A stretch of DNA of 64,000 nucleotides from Streptomyces humidus (GTDB taxonomy: Bacteria; Actinomycetota; Actinomycetes; Streptomycetales; Streptomycetaceae): assembly GCF_014649655.1 (NCBI RefSeq), contig NZ_BMTL01000027.1:1-64000 (forward strand), given 5' to 3'. Every line of letters begins with the position of its first letter. The first letter of the stretch is position 1. Below the pieces are notes generated by a model, which ran no database searches, was not told the origin of the DNA, and saw nothing but the letters and a program-made list of their open reading frames with translations. Both the position numbers and the translations under genes were made by a program. This document shows positions 52,964 to 61,474 of this stretch, one piece after another.

Positions 52964-54721
52964 TCAGCGCGAGGTCAGCTTCCAGAGGTGGTCCGCCGTG
53001 CCGTTGTCGGTCCACTGCAGGACCTGTGCGCCGGACGACGTGCTCATGCCGCTGACGCCCAGCAGGAGCCCGCTGTTGTAGTTGGCGATCTTGTAGTACC
53101 CGTCACGGGCCGGCAGGACCTGCCAGAGGTGGTCGGCCGTGCCGTTGTCGCCCCAGATCAGGGCGGCGCCCCCGGCCGCGGTGCTCGCCCCGTCGATGCC
53201 CAGCAGCAGTCCGCTCTTCTGGTTGACGATCTTGTAGAGGCCGGAACCCGCGGACGTCAGCGTCCAGTTCTGGTCCGTGCCCGTGGTGGAGGCCGACTGG
53301 ACGACCGAAGTGCCCTGCGCCGTGCCCGCGTTCTGCGTGCCCAGCGCGAGACCGCTGTTCTTGTTGGTCATCTGGTAGCGGCCGGCCAGGGAGGCGTTCG
53401 TGCCGTTCGGGGTGATCACCAGGTGGTAGCCGTCGGCGGGGTTCATCGTGACGGGCACGGTGACCGAGCCGTTGCTCACGGTGTAGTCGGCGTCCGAGAC
53501 GGTGATCGGGCCGGGGGAGGCGGTGGTGCGGCCGGTGTGCGGGCTGTACTCGAGCTTCACGTGGACGCTGCCGCCGAAGGCCGGCAGGGAGGAGAGGCCG
53601 TTCACGGTCACGGCGCAGGACCCGGTGCAGCCGCCGGCGACGACGCTGATCCGGTTGCCCGCGCCGTCGAGGGAGGCGAGACCGTCGATGCCGGTCTGGG
53701 CGGGGGGCGTGGTGACGAGCATGTTGCCCGACATGTCGCCGTACCACTTGTACGTCCAGTAGGCGCCGTTGGGGGAGCCGCCCGTGTCGGTGAGGGTGTC
53801 GCCGAGGGTGCCGTAGTGGTTCCAGAAGGCGAGCTCCGCGTCGCGCACCCCGGCCCGCTCGAACTTGGCGGCGTAGCCGACGAGGGCTCCGGAGTTGCCC
53901 ATCTCGTCGGGGGTGCCGTACTCCTCGATCGCGATCGGGCGCGGGCTGATGCCGAGGCTCGACTCCAGTGAGCGGTAGGCGGCGACATGGGCGGCGATGC
54001 CGGCGCTTCCTCCCAGCTCGTGCCAGGCGATGACGTCGGGGACCGTGCCGCTCGCCTTGGCGGCGGTGAGGAACGAGCTCATCCGGGACTGGTTCCAGGA
54101 CGAGTGGCTGGGCCCCTGGATGGGCGTCCTGGTGTCCTTGGCGCGTACCTCCTTGTAGGTGCGTGCCCAACCGGCGTCGAACGCACCGGCCTTCGCGGTG
54201 TCCCAGGTCCAGTCGGGCTCGTTCCACAGCTCGTACGCGCTCACGTTCGTCGCGCCCGAGGACTGCACGGAGGCGATCTGTTTGTCGACCGCGGACAGCC
54301 AGTCGGTCCAGCTCACCCACCTGTAGGGGAAGTTCGGGTACCAGTCCGGCATGCGTACGACGACCTTGGCGCCGGCGCGGGCCGCCTTCGGCGCGACGAC
54401 CAGGGCGTCCCCGGCGGGCCTGGGCTCGCCGTTGGGCAGCTGGGAGCCGCCCGGGGCCATCTGCACGAAGGTGTTCGGCTTCAGGGCGGCGACCAGGCCG
54501 TCGGTGGGGGTGGCGTTGTCCGCGAGGCCGTAGAGGCCGCCGCTCGCGACATGGGTGACCGGACGCAGGGTCCGGGCGGCGTCGACGACCAGCGTGGTGG
54601 CGGCGGTGGGCGCCGCGCCGGCGGGGGCCGCCGTGGTCAGCGCGCCGGCGGACAGCGCGGCCACGGCGACGGTGGCGGTGACGGTGAGGCGTGCGGGCAG
54701 GGTCACTCTGCTGCGGCTCAT
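52964..54721 (-). CDS. secreted clan GH-A glycosidase (GH39-like) with ricin-type lectin domain
   Basis: A 585-residue secreted glycosidase. The signal peptide is RLTVTATVAVAALSAGALTT. The barrel (about 50-360) has the acid/base E168 in YELWNEPDW and a nucleophile at E266/E267 in IAIEEYGTPD, the spacing of clan GH-A and closest in style to GH39. A beta-sandwich (380-450) and a ricin-type beta-trefoil (about 455-585) follow, with repeats ending TDQNW, TADHLWQV and TADHLWKL. It is the last gene of the operon, 42 bases after the permease. Arabinoside or arabinogalactan substrates are suggested by the GH127 gene, not by the motif. Confidence 0.85.
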   Translation of the reverse strand: MSRSRVTLPARLTVTATVAVAALSAGALTTAAPAGAAPTAATTLVVDAARTLRPVTHVASGGLYGLADNATPTDGLVAALKPNTFVQMAPGGSQLPNGEPRPAGDALVVAPKAARAGAKVVVRMPDWYPNFPYRWVSWTDWLSAVDKQIASVQSSGATNVSAYELWNEPDWTWDTAKAGAFDAGWARTYKEVRAKDTRTPIQGPSHSSWNQSRMSSFLTAAKASGTVPDVIAWHELGGSAGIAAHVAAYRSLESSLGISPRPIAIEEYGTPDEMGNSGALVGYAAKFERAGVRDAELAFWNHYGTLGDTLTDTGGSPNGAYWTYKWYGDMSGNMLVTTPPAQTGIDGLASLDGAGNRISVVAGGCTGSCAVTVNGLSSLPAFGGSVHVKLEYSPHTGRTTASPGPITVSDADYTVSNGSVTVPVTMNPADGYHLVITPNGTNASLAGRYQMTNKNSGLALGTQNAGTAQGTSVVQSASTTGTDQNWTLTSAGSGLYKIVNQKSGLLLGIDGASTAAGGAALIWGDNGTADHLWQVLPARDGYYKIANYNSGLLLGVSGMSTSSGAQVLQWTDNGTADHLWKLTSR

Positions 54722-54763
54722 GAAGGGAGTTCTCCTCACGGAGGGAGGGACGGGGGGACAGGG

Positions 54764-55585
54764 TCAGTCCTTGACCGCGCCGGCGGTGACGCCCGCGGCC
54801 ACATAACGCTGGGCCAGTACCAGCAGGACCGCTGCGGGGACGGAGGCGACGACGGCGGTGGCCATGATCGCGTTCCACTCCTGGTTGTTGTTGCCGATGT
54901 ACTTGTAGATGCCGAGGGTGATCGGCCTCAGGTCGCCGCCGCCGTCCAGGGTGGTGGCGAAGACGAAGTCGGACCAGGCCCACAGGAACGAGAAGAGGGA
55001 GACGGTGACTACGGCGTTGCGGCTGACCGGAAGCACCACCGACCAGAAGGTGCGCAAGGACCCCGCCCCGTCGATGCGGGCGGCGGAGACGAGTTCGCCG
55101 GGGATGCCCGACATGAACGCGGTGAAGATCATGACGCCGAACGGCACCGCGATGGTGGAGTCCGCGATGATCAGTCCCCACCAGGAGTCGAGCAGACCGA
55201 GGTCCAGGAAGACGCCGTAGAAGCCCATCGCCATGACGATGCCGGGGATCATCTGCGCGACGAGCAGGAACAGTCCGAGGGCGCCGCCGCCGAGCGGGCG
55301 GAGCTTCGCCAGCGCGTAGCCGGCCGGGGCGGCGAGCACCAGGGTGAGGACGACCGTGCCCAGGCCGATGAGGAGACTGGTGCCCAGGTAGGGAAGCTGG
55401 TCGTCGAGGACGGCGCGGTAGCCCTCGAAGGTCGGGTGCAGCGGGAAGAGGTCGGGCGGGGACTTGCGCATGTCCCGCTGCGGGGTGAGGGACACGTTCA
55501 GCATCCAGTACACCGGGAACAGCATCAGCGCGGTCAGGACCAGCCCGATCACGGTGTGACGGCGGGACGACGCGGGGGATGTCAC
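54764..55585 (-). CDS. sugar ABC transporter permease (MalG type)
   Basis: A 273-residue inner-membrane permease with six hydrophobic segments. The EAA loop reads ELVSAARIDGAGSLRTFWSV, contacting the ATPase; the last segments are NAIMATAVVASVPAAVLLVL and the terminal YVAAGVTAGAVKD typical of CUT1 partner G. GTG 55585 overlaps the stop of the MalF-type gene (GTGA), so the two are coupled. No ATPase gene is in the operon, as is normal for streptomycete CUT1 systems served by MsiK. Confidence 0.95.
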   Translation of the reverse strand: MTSPASSRRHTVIGLVLTALMLFPVYWMLNVSLTPQRDMRKSPPDLFPLHPTFEGYRAVLDDQLPYLGTSLLIGLGTVVLTLVLAAPAGYALAKLRPLGGGALGLFLLVAQMIPGIVMAMGFYGVFLDLGLLDSWWGLIIADSTIAVPFGVMIFTAFMSGIPGELVSAARIDGAGSLRTFWSVVLPVSRNAVVTVSLFSFLWAWSDFVFATTLDGGGDLRPITLGIYKYIGNNNQEWNAIMATAVVASVPAAVLLVLAQRYVAAGVTAGAVKD

Positions 55586-56544
55586 GCTTCCTGCCTCCTC
55601 TGGACACGGATGTACAGCAGGCCGAAGACGAGCGCGATGAGGATGAGGATGTTCCCGACCGCGGCGCCGGGGCCGAACCTGGGCAGCAGCGTGCCGAAGC
55701 CCAGCTGGTAGGACCAGGTGGCCAGCGTCGAGGAGGAGTCCCCCGGCCCGCCCTTGGTCATGATCCATATCAGGTCGAACACCTTGAGGGTGTAGACCAG
55801 CCCGAGGAGCAGCGTGATCGCCGACACCGGTCGCAGCAGCGGGACGGTGATGCGGCGGAACTGCTGCCAGGCGCCCGCTCCGTCCAGCGCCGCCGCCTCG
55901 TACAGCTCGGCCGGGACGTTCTGCAGGCCGCTGTAGAGGATGACCAGGTTGAACGGGATGCCGATCCAGATGTTGGCGACGATCACCGAGGTCAGTGCCC
56001 AGTCGGGCGAGGTGAGCCAGCCCACCGGGTCCACGCCGATCACGTGCAGGGCGTAGTTCACCACGCCCGACTCGCTGTTGAACATCCAGGACCAGCTCGA
56101 CGCGGACACGATCAGCGGCAGCAGCCAGGGGATCAGGAACAGGGCCCGCAGGGTCGGGGCCAGGCGGAAGTGCCGGTTGAAGAAGACGGCGAGGGCGAGC
56201 CCGATGACGTACTGGAAGGCGATCGAGACGAACGTGAACACCAGGGTGTGGCGCAGCGCCGGGCCGAACGTCGGGTCGTCGAGCACCTTGCGGAAGTTGT
56301 CCCAGCCGGTGAAGGGCGCGTCGCCGGAGACGAAGGAGCGGACCGTGTAGTCGCGCAGGCTCAGATCGAGGTTGCGGTAGAGCGGATACAGGTAGAAGGC
56401 GGCGAGGTAGGCGATCAGCGGTGCGACGAAGGCGAGCGCGGCCAGCCGGCCGCGTAACCGGCCGGGACGTCGCGGCGACGCCGCGTCGGAGCCGGCCGCC
56501 TTCGCCTCCGCCCGCCGGGGCCGGTCTGCAGGGACGACGGTCAT
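55582..56544 (-). CDS. sugar ABC transporter permease (MalF type)
   Basis: A 320-residue inner-membrane permease. A cytosolic Arg/Ala-rich head precedes the first membrane helix (LAALAFVAPLIAYLAAFYLY). The EAA loop is ELYEAAALDGAGAWQQFRRI and the preceding helix VIVANIWIGIPFNLVILYSG. The pore lining and MalF layout are complete. It pairs with the downstream MalG-type permease and the upstream binding protein as a CUT1-type importer. ATG 56544. Confidence 0.95.
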   Translation of the reverse strand: MTVVPADRPRRAEAKAAGSDAASPRRPGRLRGRLAALAFVAPLIAYLAAFYLYPLYRNLDLSLRDYTVRSFVSGDAPFTGWDNFRKVLDDPTFGPALRHTLVFTFVSIAFQYVIGLALAVFFNRHFRLAPTLRALFLIPWLLPLIVSASSWSWMFNSESGVVNYALHVIGVDPVGWLTSPDWALTSVIVANIWIGIPFNLVILYSGLQNVPAELYEAAALDGAGAWQQFRRITVPLLRPVSAITLLLGLVYTLKVFDLIWIMTKGGPGDSSSTLATWSYQLGFGTLLPRFGPGAAVGNILILIALVFGLLYIRVQRRQEA

Positions 56545-56550
56545 GTCGGC

Positions 56551-57795
56551 CTAGCCCTTCTGCGCGCCGGCCTGGGCCGTGTCGAGAGCGGACTGCGCGC
56601 TCTTGCCGCCGGAGAGCGCGGCCTGGACGGCGGTCCACAACGGCTGGGAGATGGTCGGGTATGTGGTGCCCAGCCCGCCGCTGGTGCGGCCGCGCGCCGC
56701 CGCCACCGCGGCCACCCACGGCTTCAGCTTCGGGTTCTGCCTCACCTGCTCGGCCTGGACGGCGGCGACGGGCGCCACGTAGGTGAGCGTGGTGTCGCTG
56801 GCCAGCAGGTTCGCGTCGCTGGTCAGACAGGTGACGATCTTCCCGGTGACGTCGTAGCGGGCGGTGTCCTTCTGCACGGGCACCGTGACGAACTCGCCTC
56901 CTGTCGGCACCGGCGCCGAACCGCCCTTCTGTGCGGGGATGTTGATGACGCCGTAGTCGAAGCCGGCCTTGTCGGCGTTGCCGAGCTGCCAGGTGCCGTT
57001 CTCGCCGAAGGCGTACTCGCCGGTGGCGAACTCCTGCCAGCTGGTGGTCTGGGTGTTCTGCAGGACGTCCTTGGGAGCCAGTCCGTCGTCCACCCACTGC
57101 TTCCACAGTGACAGCGCGGCCACGCCCTTCGCCGAGTTCAGCTCCTTGAGGTCGGCGCCCGCCCCCCAGAACCAGGGCAGGAACTGGAAGCTGCCCTCCT
57201 CCGTGCCGATCGCGGAGAAGGTGATGCCCTTCTTGCCGGTCGACCTGACCTTCTGCAGGGCCGCGGTGAGGGAGTTCCAGTCCTTGACGGAGGCCGGGTC
57301 GACGCCGGCGGCGGACAGGACCTTCTTGTTGTAGTAGAGGCCGAGCGTGTTGGCCCCGATCGGGATGCCGTACGCGGCCCCGTCGATGGTGCCGGCGCCG
57401 ATGATGTTCTGCTGGACCGACTTGGTGTCGAGACCGAGGTCGCTCGTCCTGTTGAGGATTCCCGCCTCCACCAGGGTGGAGACGACGGGGTTGTCCACCA
57501 GCATCACATCGGGCGCGTTGCCCTGCTGGGCGGCCAGCAGCGCCTTGTTGCCCAGGTCGGTGGTGTCGTAAGCCGTCCGCTTGAGCGTGACGCCGGCCTT
57601 GGTCCCGCACCGGCTGACGCGCTTGCCCCACGCGGAGGAGGCGTCGAACTGCGGGTACGGGTCCCAGAAGGAGTAGGTCCCGCCGCCGGCGTCGGAGGCG
57701 CCGGAACTGTCCGAGCCCCCTGCGCAGGCGGCGAGCGACGCGAGCGTGCCGACGGCGGCGAGCGCGGCGAGGAGGGTGCGGCGGGACGGTATCAC
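56551..57795 (-). CDS. solute-binding lipoprotein for sugars
   Basis: A 414-residue extracytoplasmic sugar-binding protein. The lipobox is LASLAAC (Cys lipidated), then a Gly/Ser-rich linker and the CUT1 binding-protein fold: TYSFWDPYPQFDASSAWGKR, GNAPDVMLVDNPVVSTLVEA, GIPIGANTLGLYYNKKVLSA, GITFSAIGTEEGSFQFLPWF and FATGEYAFGENGTWQLGNA. It delivers an oligosaccharide to the two permeases just downstream. GTG 57795 with a weak GAGG site; the upstream stretch is low-complexity. Confidence 0.93.
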   Translation of the reverse strand: MIPSRRTLLAALAAVGTLASLAACAGGSDSSGASDAGGGTYSFWDPYPQFDASSAWGKRVSRCGTKAGVTLKRTAYDTTDLGNKALLAAQQGNAPDVMLVDNPVVSTLVEAGILNRTSDLGLDTKSVQQNIIGAGTIDGAAYGIPIGANTLGLYYNKKVLSAAGVDPASVKDWNSLTAALQKVRSTGKKGITFSAIGTEEGSFQFLPWFWGAGADLKELNSAKGVAALSLWKQWVDDGLAPKDVLQNTQTTSWQEFATGEYAFGENGTWQLGNADKAGFDYGVINIPAQKGGSAPVPTGGEFVTVPVQKDTARYDVTGKIVTCLTSDANLLASDTTLTYVAPVAAVQAEQVRQNPKLKPWVAAVAAARGRTSGGLGTTYPTISQPLWTAVQAALSGGKSAQSALDTAQAGAQKG

Positions 57796-57799
57796 GGGG

Positions 57800-57905
57800 T
57801 GACCTCGTTGTCGTAGTGGTCTGTAGTTGTCCGTGGTGGTGCGTGGTGGTAGGTGGTGGTCCGTGGTGATTCGTCATGGTCCTTGGCGGTCCGCGGTCCT
57901 GCGGT
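57800..57905. repeat. GTGGT-rich low-complexity stretch
   Basis: The forward strand here is a run of GTGGT, TGGTCC and TAGTGG phrases interrupted irregularly, with about ten near-copies of GTGGTN3-4. It fills the gap between the binding-protein start and the GH127 stop, and would give an ACCAC-rich leader on the operon transcript. Confidence 0.55.
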
Positions 57906-57951
57906 CGTCGGTGCGGGGCGTGGCCGCCGTGAGGCCGCGCGGGAGCCGGGT

Positions 57952-59874
57952 TCAGGACAGGGGCAGCCAGACGCGCATGCCTCCGTCCTCGCGGTTGGCC
58001 CAGGCGTAGTAGGGGACTGCGGTCAGTTCGACGCGGTCGCCGCCGTCCGGTCCGGGGATCTCGACCGCGTCCGCGGGGACGTAGGGCCACCAGCCCCGGT
58101 CGGGGACGGCGCGCCGGCGGCCGGCCGCCACCACCGTCGTGACGCCGCCGAGCAGGTCGGGTCGCTGTTTCACGACGAGCGGGCGGGTGGGGTCGAGGAC
58201 GATGTCGTCCAGACCGCCGTCGGGATGGTCGGCCTGTTCCAGGCAGTACACGAGAGGTCCGCGCTCGATCGCGACACAGCCGCGCACCGCGTCCACCCGG
58301 GGGTCGGCGGCGGTCAGCCGGGGTTCGAGCGGCAGCTCCAGGACCACTTCGTCGCCGGGCGACCAGGTGCGCTCCAGGCGCAGCCAGCCCTCGGCCGCGG
58401 GCGCGTCGTACGGCTCTCCCGCGCAGCGGACGCGGAAGTCGCGGGACCACTGCGGGATGCGCAGGGAGAGCGTCCAGGGCCGGTCGGCGGGAGTCTCCTC
58501 CACGGTCAGGCGGATCGTGCCGTCCCAGGGGTAGTCCGTCTCGGCGCGCACGGCGATGCCCTCGGCCGTGTAGCGGCCGCCGACGTACTGGTGGATCTGC
58601 AGCCCCGATGCGTCGCCGCTGGCCAGGTAGTGCTCGAGGCTCGCCAGCAGCCGCATGACGTTGGGCGGGCAGCACGCGCAGCGGAACCAGCGGGTGCGGC
58701 GGGCCGACTGGTCGCCCCCGGGGTCGGTGTGACCGTCGCGGACCTGGAGCGGGTTGACGTACAGCCAGCGCTCGCCGTCCAGGGAGACGCCGGCCAGGAA
58801 GCCGTTGTAGAGGGTGCGTTCGATCAGATCGCCGTAGCGGGCCTCGCCGGTGAGCAGGGCCATGCGCCAGCTCCACTGGACCGAGGCGACGGCCGCGCAG
58901 GTCTCGCAGTAGGCGCGCTCGTTGGGCAGTTCGTACGGGTCCCCGAAGTCCTCCGCGTCGTGATGGGCGCCGAGTCCGCCGGTCAGGTGCGTCTTGGTGG
59001 CGGTCATGGCCCGCCACAGCCGTTCGCCCGCCGCGCGCAGTTCCGCGTCCCCGGTCTCCAGCGCCAGGTCGGCCGCCCCGGCCAGCAGGTACAACTGCCG
59101 TACGGCGTGCCCCTCCACGTCCGTGGCCTCGCGCAGCGGCACGCGGTCCTGGCAGTAGGCCTCGCCGCCGAGCAGACCGTGTCCGTAGCGGTCGACGAAG
59201 TAGCCGGCCAGGTCGAGGTAGCGGCGCTCCCCGGTCTCCCGGTACAGCTCGACCAGGGCGGTCTCGACCTCGGGGTGTCCGTCCACGCCGTCGACGGGCC
59301 TGCCGCTGCCGGGCGGTCCGAAGACGGAGTCGATGTGGTCGGCGAACCGGACCGCGACGTCGAGGAGTTCGGTCCCGCCGGTGGCCCGGTGGTGGGCGAC
59401 CGCGGCCTGGATGAGATGGCCCGCGCAGTACAACTCGTGGCCCCAGCGCAGGTCCTGGTAGCGCCGGCCGTCCTTGACCAGCTGGAACCAGGTGTTGAGG
59501 TAGCCGTCGGGCTGCTGTGCGGCGGCGACCAGGCCGACGATCCGGGCCACCTGGTCGGCCAGACCTGGGTCAGGAGCCTGGGCGAGCTGCCAGGCGGCCG
59601 CCTCCAGCCACTTGTACACGTCGGTGTCCACGAAGGGGTAGGCGCCCCGGAACTCGCCCTCGTCCGCGCCGGCCGCGAGCCGCAGGTTGTGCAGGTTCCC
59701 GGCGGACTCCAGCAGTTCCGGTCCCTGCGGGACGCAGACACGGGCGTTGGTCGCGCGGCGGGCGTGCCAGAAGCCCGTGGTGATGCCCACCGCCGTGGGG
59801 CGTAACGCGGCACGGGCGTCCGGACCGAGGCGGACCGGCCCCGGGGCGGGGAGGGCGGAACGGGTGCGGGGCAT
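57952..59874 (-). CDS. GH127 beta-L-arabinofuranosidase
   Basis: A 640-residue retaining beta-L-arabinofuranosidase family enzyme. Zinc ligands and the nucleophile of HypBA1 (E338, C340, C417, C418) correspond to E324, C326 in YCETCAAVA and C401, C402 in RCACCPPNV, so the thiolate nucleophile is C401. Other family motifs: ATNARVCVPQGPELLESAGN, FVDTDVYKWLEAAAW, PDGYLNTWF and HELYCAGHLI. No signal peptide, so it works on imported oligosaccharides. ATG 59874 has GGAGAGTC close upstream. It is the first gene of the operon, with the LacI gene divergent. Confidence 0.92.
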   Translation of the reverse strand: MPRTRSALPAPGPVRLGPDARAALRPTAVGITTGFWHARRATNARVCVPQGPELLESAGNLHNLRLAAGADEGEFRGAYPFVDTDVYKWLEAAAWQLAQAPDPGLADQVARIVGLVAAAQQPDGYLNTWFQLVKDGRRYQDLRWGHELYCAGHLIQAAVAHHRATGGTELLDVAVRFADHIDSVFGPPGSGRPVDGVDGHPEVETALVELYRETGERRYLDLAGYFVDRYGHGLLGGEAYCQDRVPLREATDVEGHAVRQLYLLAGAADLALETGDAELRAAGERLWRAMTATKTHLTGGLGAHHDAEDFGDPYELPNERAYCETCAAVASVQWSWRMALLTGEARYGDLIERTLYNGFLAGVSLDGERWLYVNPLQVRDGHTDPGGDQSARRTRWFRCACCPPNVMRLLASLEHYLASGDASGLQIHQYVGGRYTAEGIAVRAETDYPWDGTIRLTVEETPADRPWTLSLRIPQWSRDFRVRCAGEPYDAPAAEGWLRLERTWSPGDEVVLELPLEPRLTAADPRVDAVRGCVAIERGPLVYCLEQADHPDGGLDDIVLDPTRPLVVKQRPDLLGGVTTVVAAGRRRAVPDRGWWPYVPADAVEIPGPDGGDRVELTAVPYYAWANREDGGMRVWLPLS

Positions 59875-59940
59875 GACTCTCCGGGGGTGAGGGCGCCGAG
59901 GAGGAGGGGCGAGTCGGCGTCTGATGCGGAAGCTGGTTGG

Positions 59941-59952
59941 GAAACCGTTTTC
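59941..59952. promoter_or_regulatory. LacI-type operator between GH127 and LacI genes
   Basis: On the minus strand the sequence GAAAACGGTTTC has 10 of 12 palindromic positions around a central CG (GAAAnCGnTTTC), the form recognised by LacI-family repressors. It lies 66 bases from the GH127 start and about 150 from the LacI start, where it could control both. Confidence 0.6.
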
Positions 59953-60102
59953 TCGTCGTGAAAGTAGAGGGCAGCGGACCTGTACGGTCAAGAGCCCGGG
60001 CACGGATTCTTCTGGCCCGCGCACGGATCTCCCCGGACTGGCGCATCCCGTCACCGCCTGCCACCATGGCGGACGTCCCCTCGCTGAGGAAAAGGTTTGC
60101 TC

Positions 60103-61122
60103 GTGACCTCTGCTCCAGGTTCTCCCTCCGACGGCCGGGCCCGGCTGACCGACGTCGCCGCCCTCGCCGGCGTCAGCGTCGGCACGGCGTCGAAAGCGCT
60201 GAACGGTGGGGGGCGCATGCGTCCCGAGACGCGTCAACGCGTGATGGACGCGGTCGAGGAGCTCGGATTCAGGCCGAACCAGCACGCGCAGAGCCTGCAC
60301 AGCGGCCGCAGCTGGACGGTCGGCCTGATGACGACGGACGGCATCGGCCGCTTCAGCATCCCCGTGCTGCTGGGCGCCGAGGACGCGCTCGGCGCGGGGA
60401 AGATCTCTGTCCTGCTGTGCGACACCCGGGGCGACTCGATCCGTGAGCAGCACCATCTGCGCAACCTCATGGACCGCCGGGTCGACGGCATCATCGTCGC
60501 CGGACGCCGTACCGACCCGCGGCCGCCGCTGCCCGGGGTGGAGTCCGTTCCCGTCGTCTACGCGCTCTCACCGTCCACCGATCCCTCCGACACCTCCGTC
60601 GTCACCGACGACCGCGGGGGAGTGCGGCTGGCGATCGACCATCTGGTGTCCACCGGACGCACCCGCATCGCGCACGTCACCGGTCCCGAACACCATGCCG
60701 CAGCCCGCGAACGGGCGCGGTACGCGGTCGAGGAACTGGCGGACTCCTCGCTGGAACCGTCGACGCGGCGGATCCACTTCGGCGAGTGGAGCGAGGCGTG
60801 GGGCCGTCGGGCCGCCGACGCGGTGCTGCGCACGGCCCCGGACACGGACGCCTTCTTCTGCGGCAACGACCAGATCGCCCGGGGTGTGGCGGATGCCCTG
60901 CGCGAGCGCGGGGTCGCGGTGCCGGCGGACGTCGCCGTCGTGGGCTACGACAACTGGGACACCATGGCCCTGGCCAGCCGTCCGCCGCTCACCACCGTCG
61001 ACACCAACCTCGCCGAGATCGGCCGGATCGCCGCCCTGGAACTGCTGCGGGCCATCGACGCCGGGCCCGGGCCCGGCGTGCACACCGTGCCGTGCCGACT
61101 GGTGGTCCGGGAGTCCAGCTGA
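60103..61122 (+). CDS. LacI-family regulator of the arabinoside cluster
   Basis: A 339-residue LacI-type repressor. The helix-turn-helix is LTDVAALAGVSVGTASKALN, the hinge region GFRPNQHAQSLHSGRSWTV, and the core has IIVAGRRTDP, VVTDDRGGVRLAIDHLV, DAFFCGNDQIARGVADALRE, VVGYDNWDTMALASRPPLTT. GTG 60103 is preferred because AAGG is 7 bases upstream; TTG 60097 is too close. It presumably responds to an arabinoside and represses the divergent operon. Confidence 0.93.
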   Translation: MTSAPGSPSDGRARLTDVAALAGVSVGTASKALNGGGRMRPETRQRVMDAVEELGFRPNQHAQSLHSGRSWTVGLMTTDGIGRFSIPVLLGAEDALGAGKISVLLCDTRGDSIREQHHLRNLMDRRVDGIIVAGRRTDPRPPLPGVESVPVVYALSPSTDPSDTSVVTDDRGGVRLAIDHLVSTGRTRIAHVTGPEHHAAARERARYAVEELADSSLEPSTRRIHFGEWSEAWGRRAADAVLRTAPDTDAFFCGNDQIARGVADALRERGVAVPADVAVVGYDNWDTMALASRPPLTTVDTNLAEIGRIAALELLRAIDAGPGPGVHTVPCRLVVRESS

Positions 61123-61474
61123 GCGACGCCGTCGAGGTGCGGCCCCGAGGCCGTGCCGTCACCGGGCCCTGTCCGACGCCCACGACGCCCGAGGGCGGGG
61201 CCGTGGGCCGCCTGGAGGGCGCCGTGCTCAGGGGCGGGGCGCACGCGCCCGGCTCCCGTGAGGACCGCTCACCGGCGAGCGGCTGACCGGGGCGAGCGAG
61301 GTCTCCTTCGGCGGCTGCCGCGTCCTGCCCGTCACCGGCCGGGGCCGGGCGCTCATGACGTCGGGAACGGTGCCCGCCGCCGTCGGGCCCGGCCGCGTCG
61401 AGGCCCGCCTCCGGGGCCTCCTCCGGGGGACGCGGTGGCCGGGAACGAACACGCGGCGCGACCGGGGCCGTCGC
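61123..61474. other. intergenic region, 352 bases
   Basis: No supported gene. A plus frame reads GERLTGASEVSFGGCRVLPV in part, with no start or ribosome site, and could be a worn remnant. A short GAGGCCC-N7-GGGCCTC hairpin lies at 61400-61420. Confidence 0.4.
61400..61420 (-). terminator. weak hairpin after icmF
   Basis: GAGGCCC and GGGCCTC form a 7-bp stem around a 7-base loop, 54 bases past the icmF stop. Weaker than the others in the window. Confidence 0.35.

Noticed and set aside
54764..59017. 1417-codon minus frame joining permeases, binding protein and GH127
   Set aside because: Only its end is the MalG-type permease; the rest is the wrong frame of neighbouring genes.
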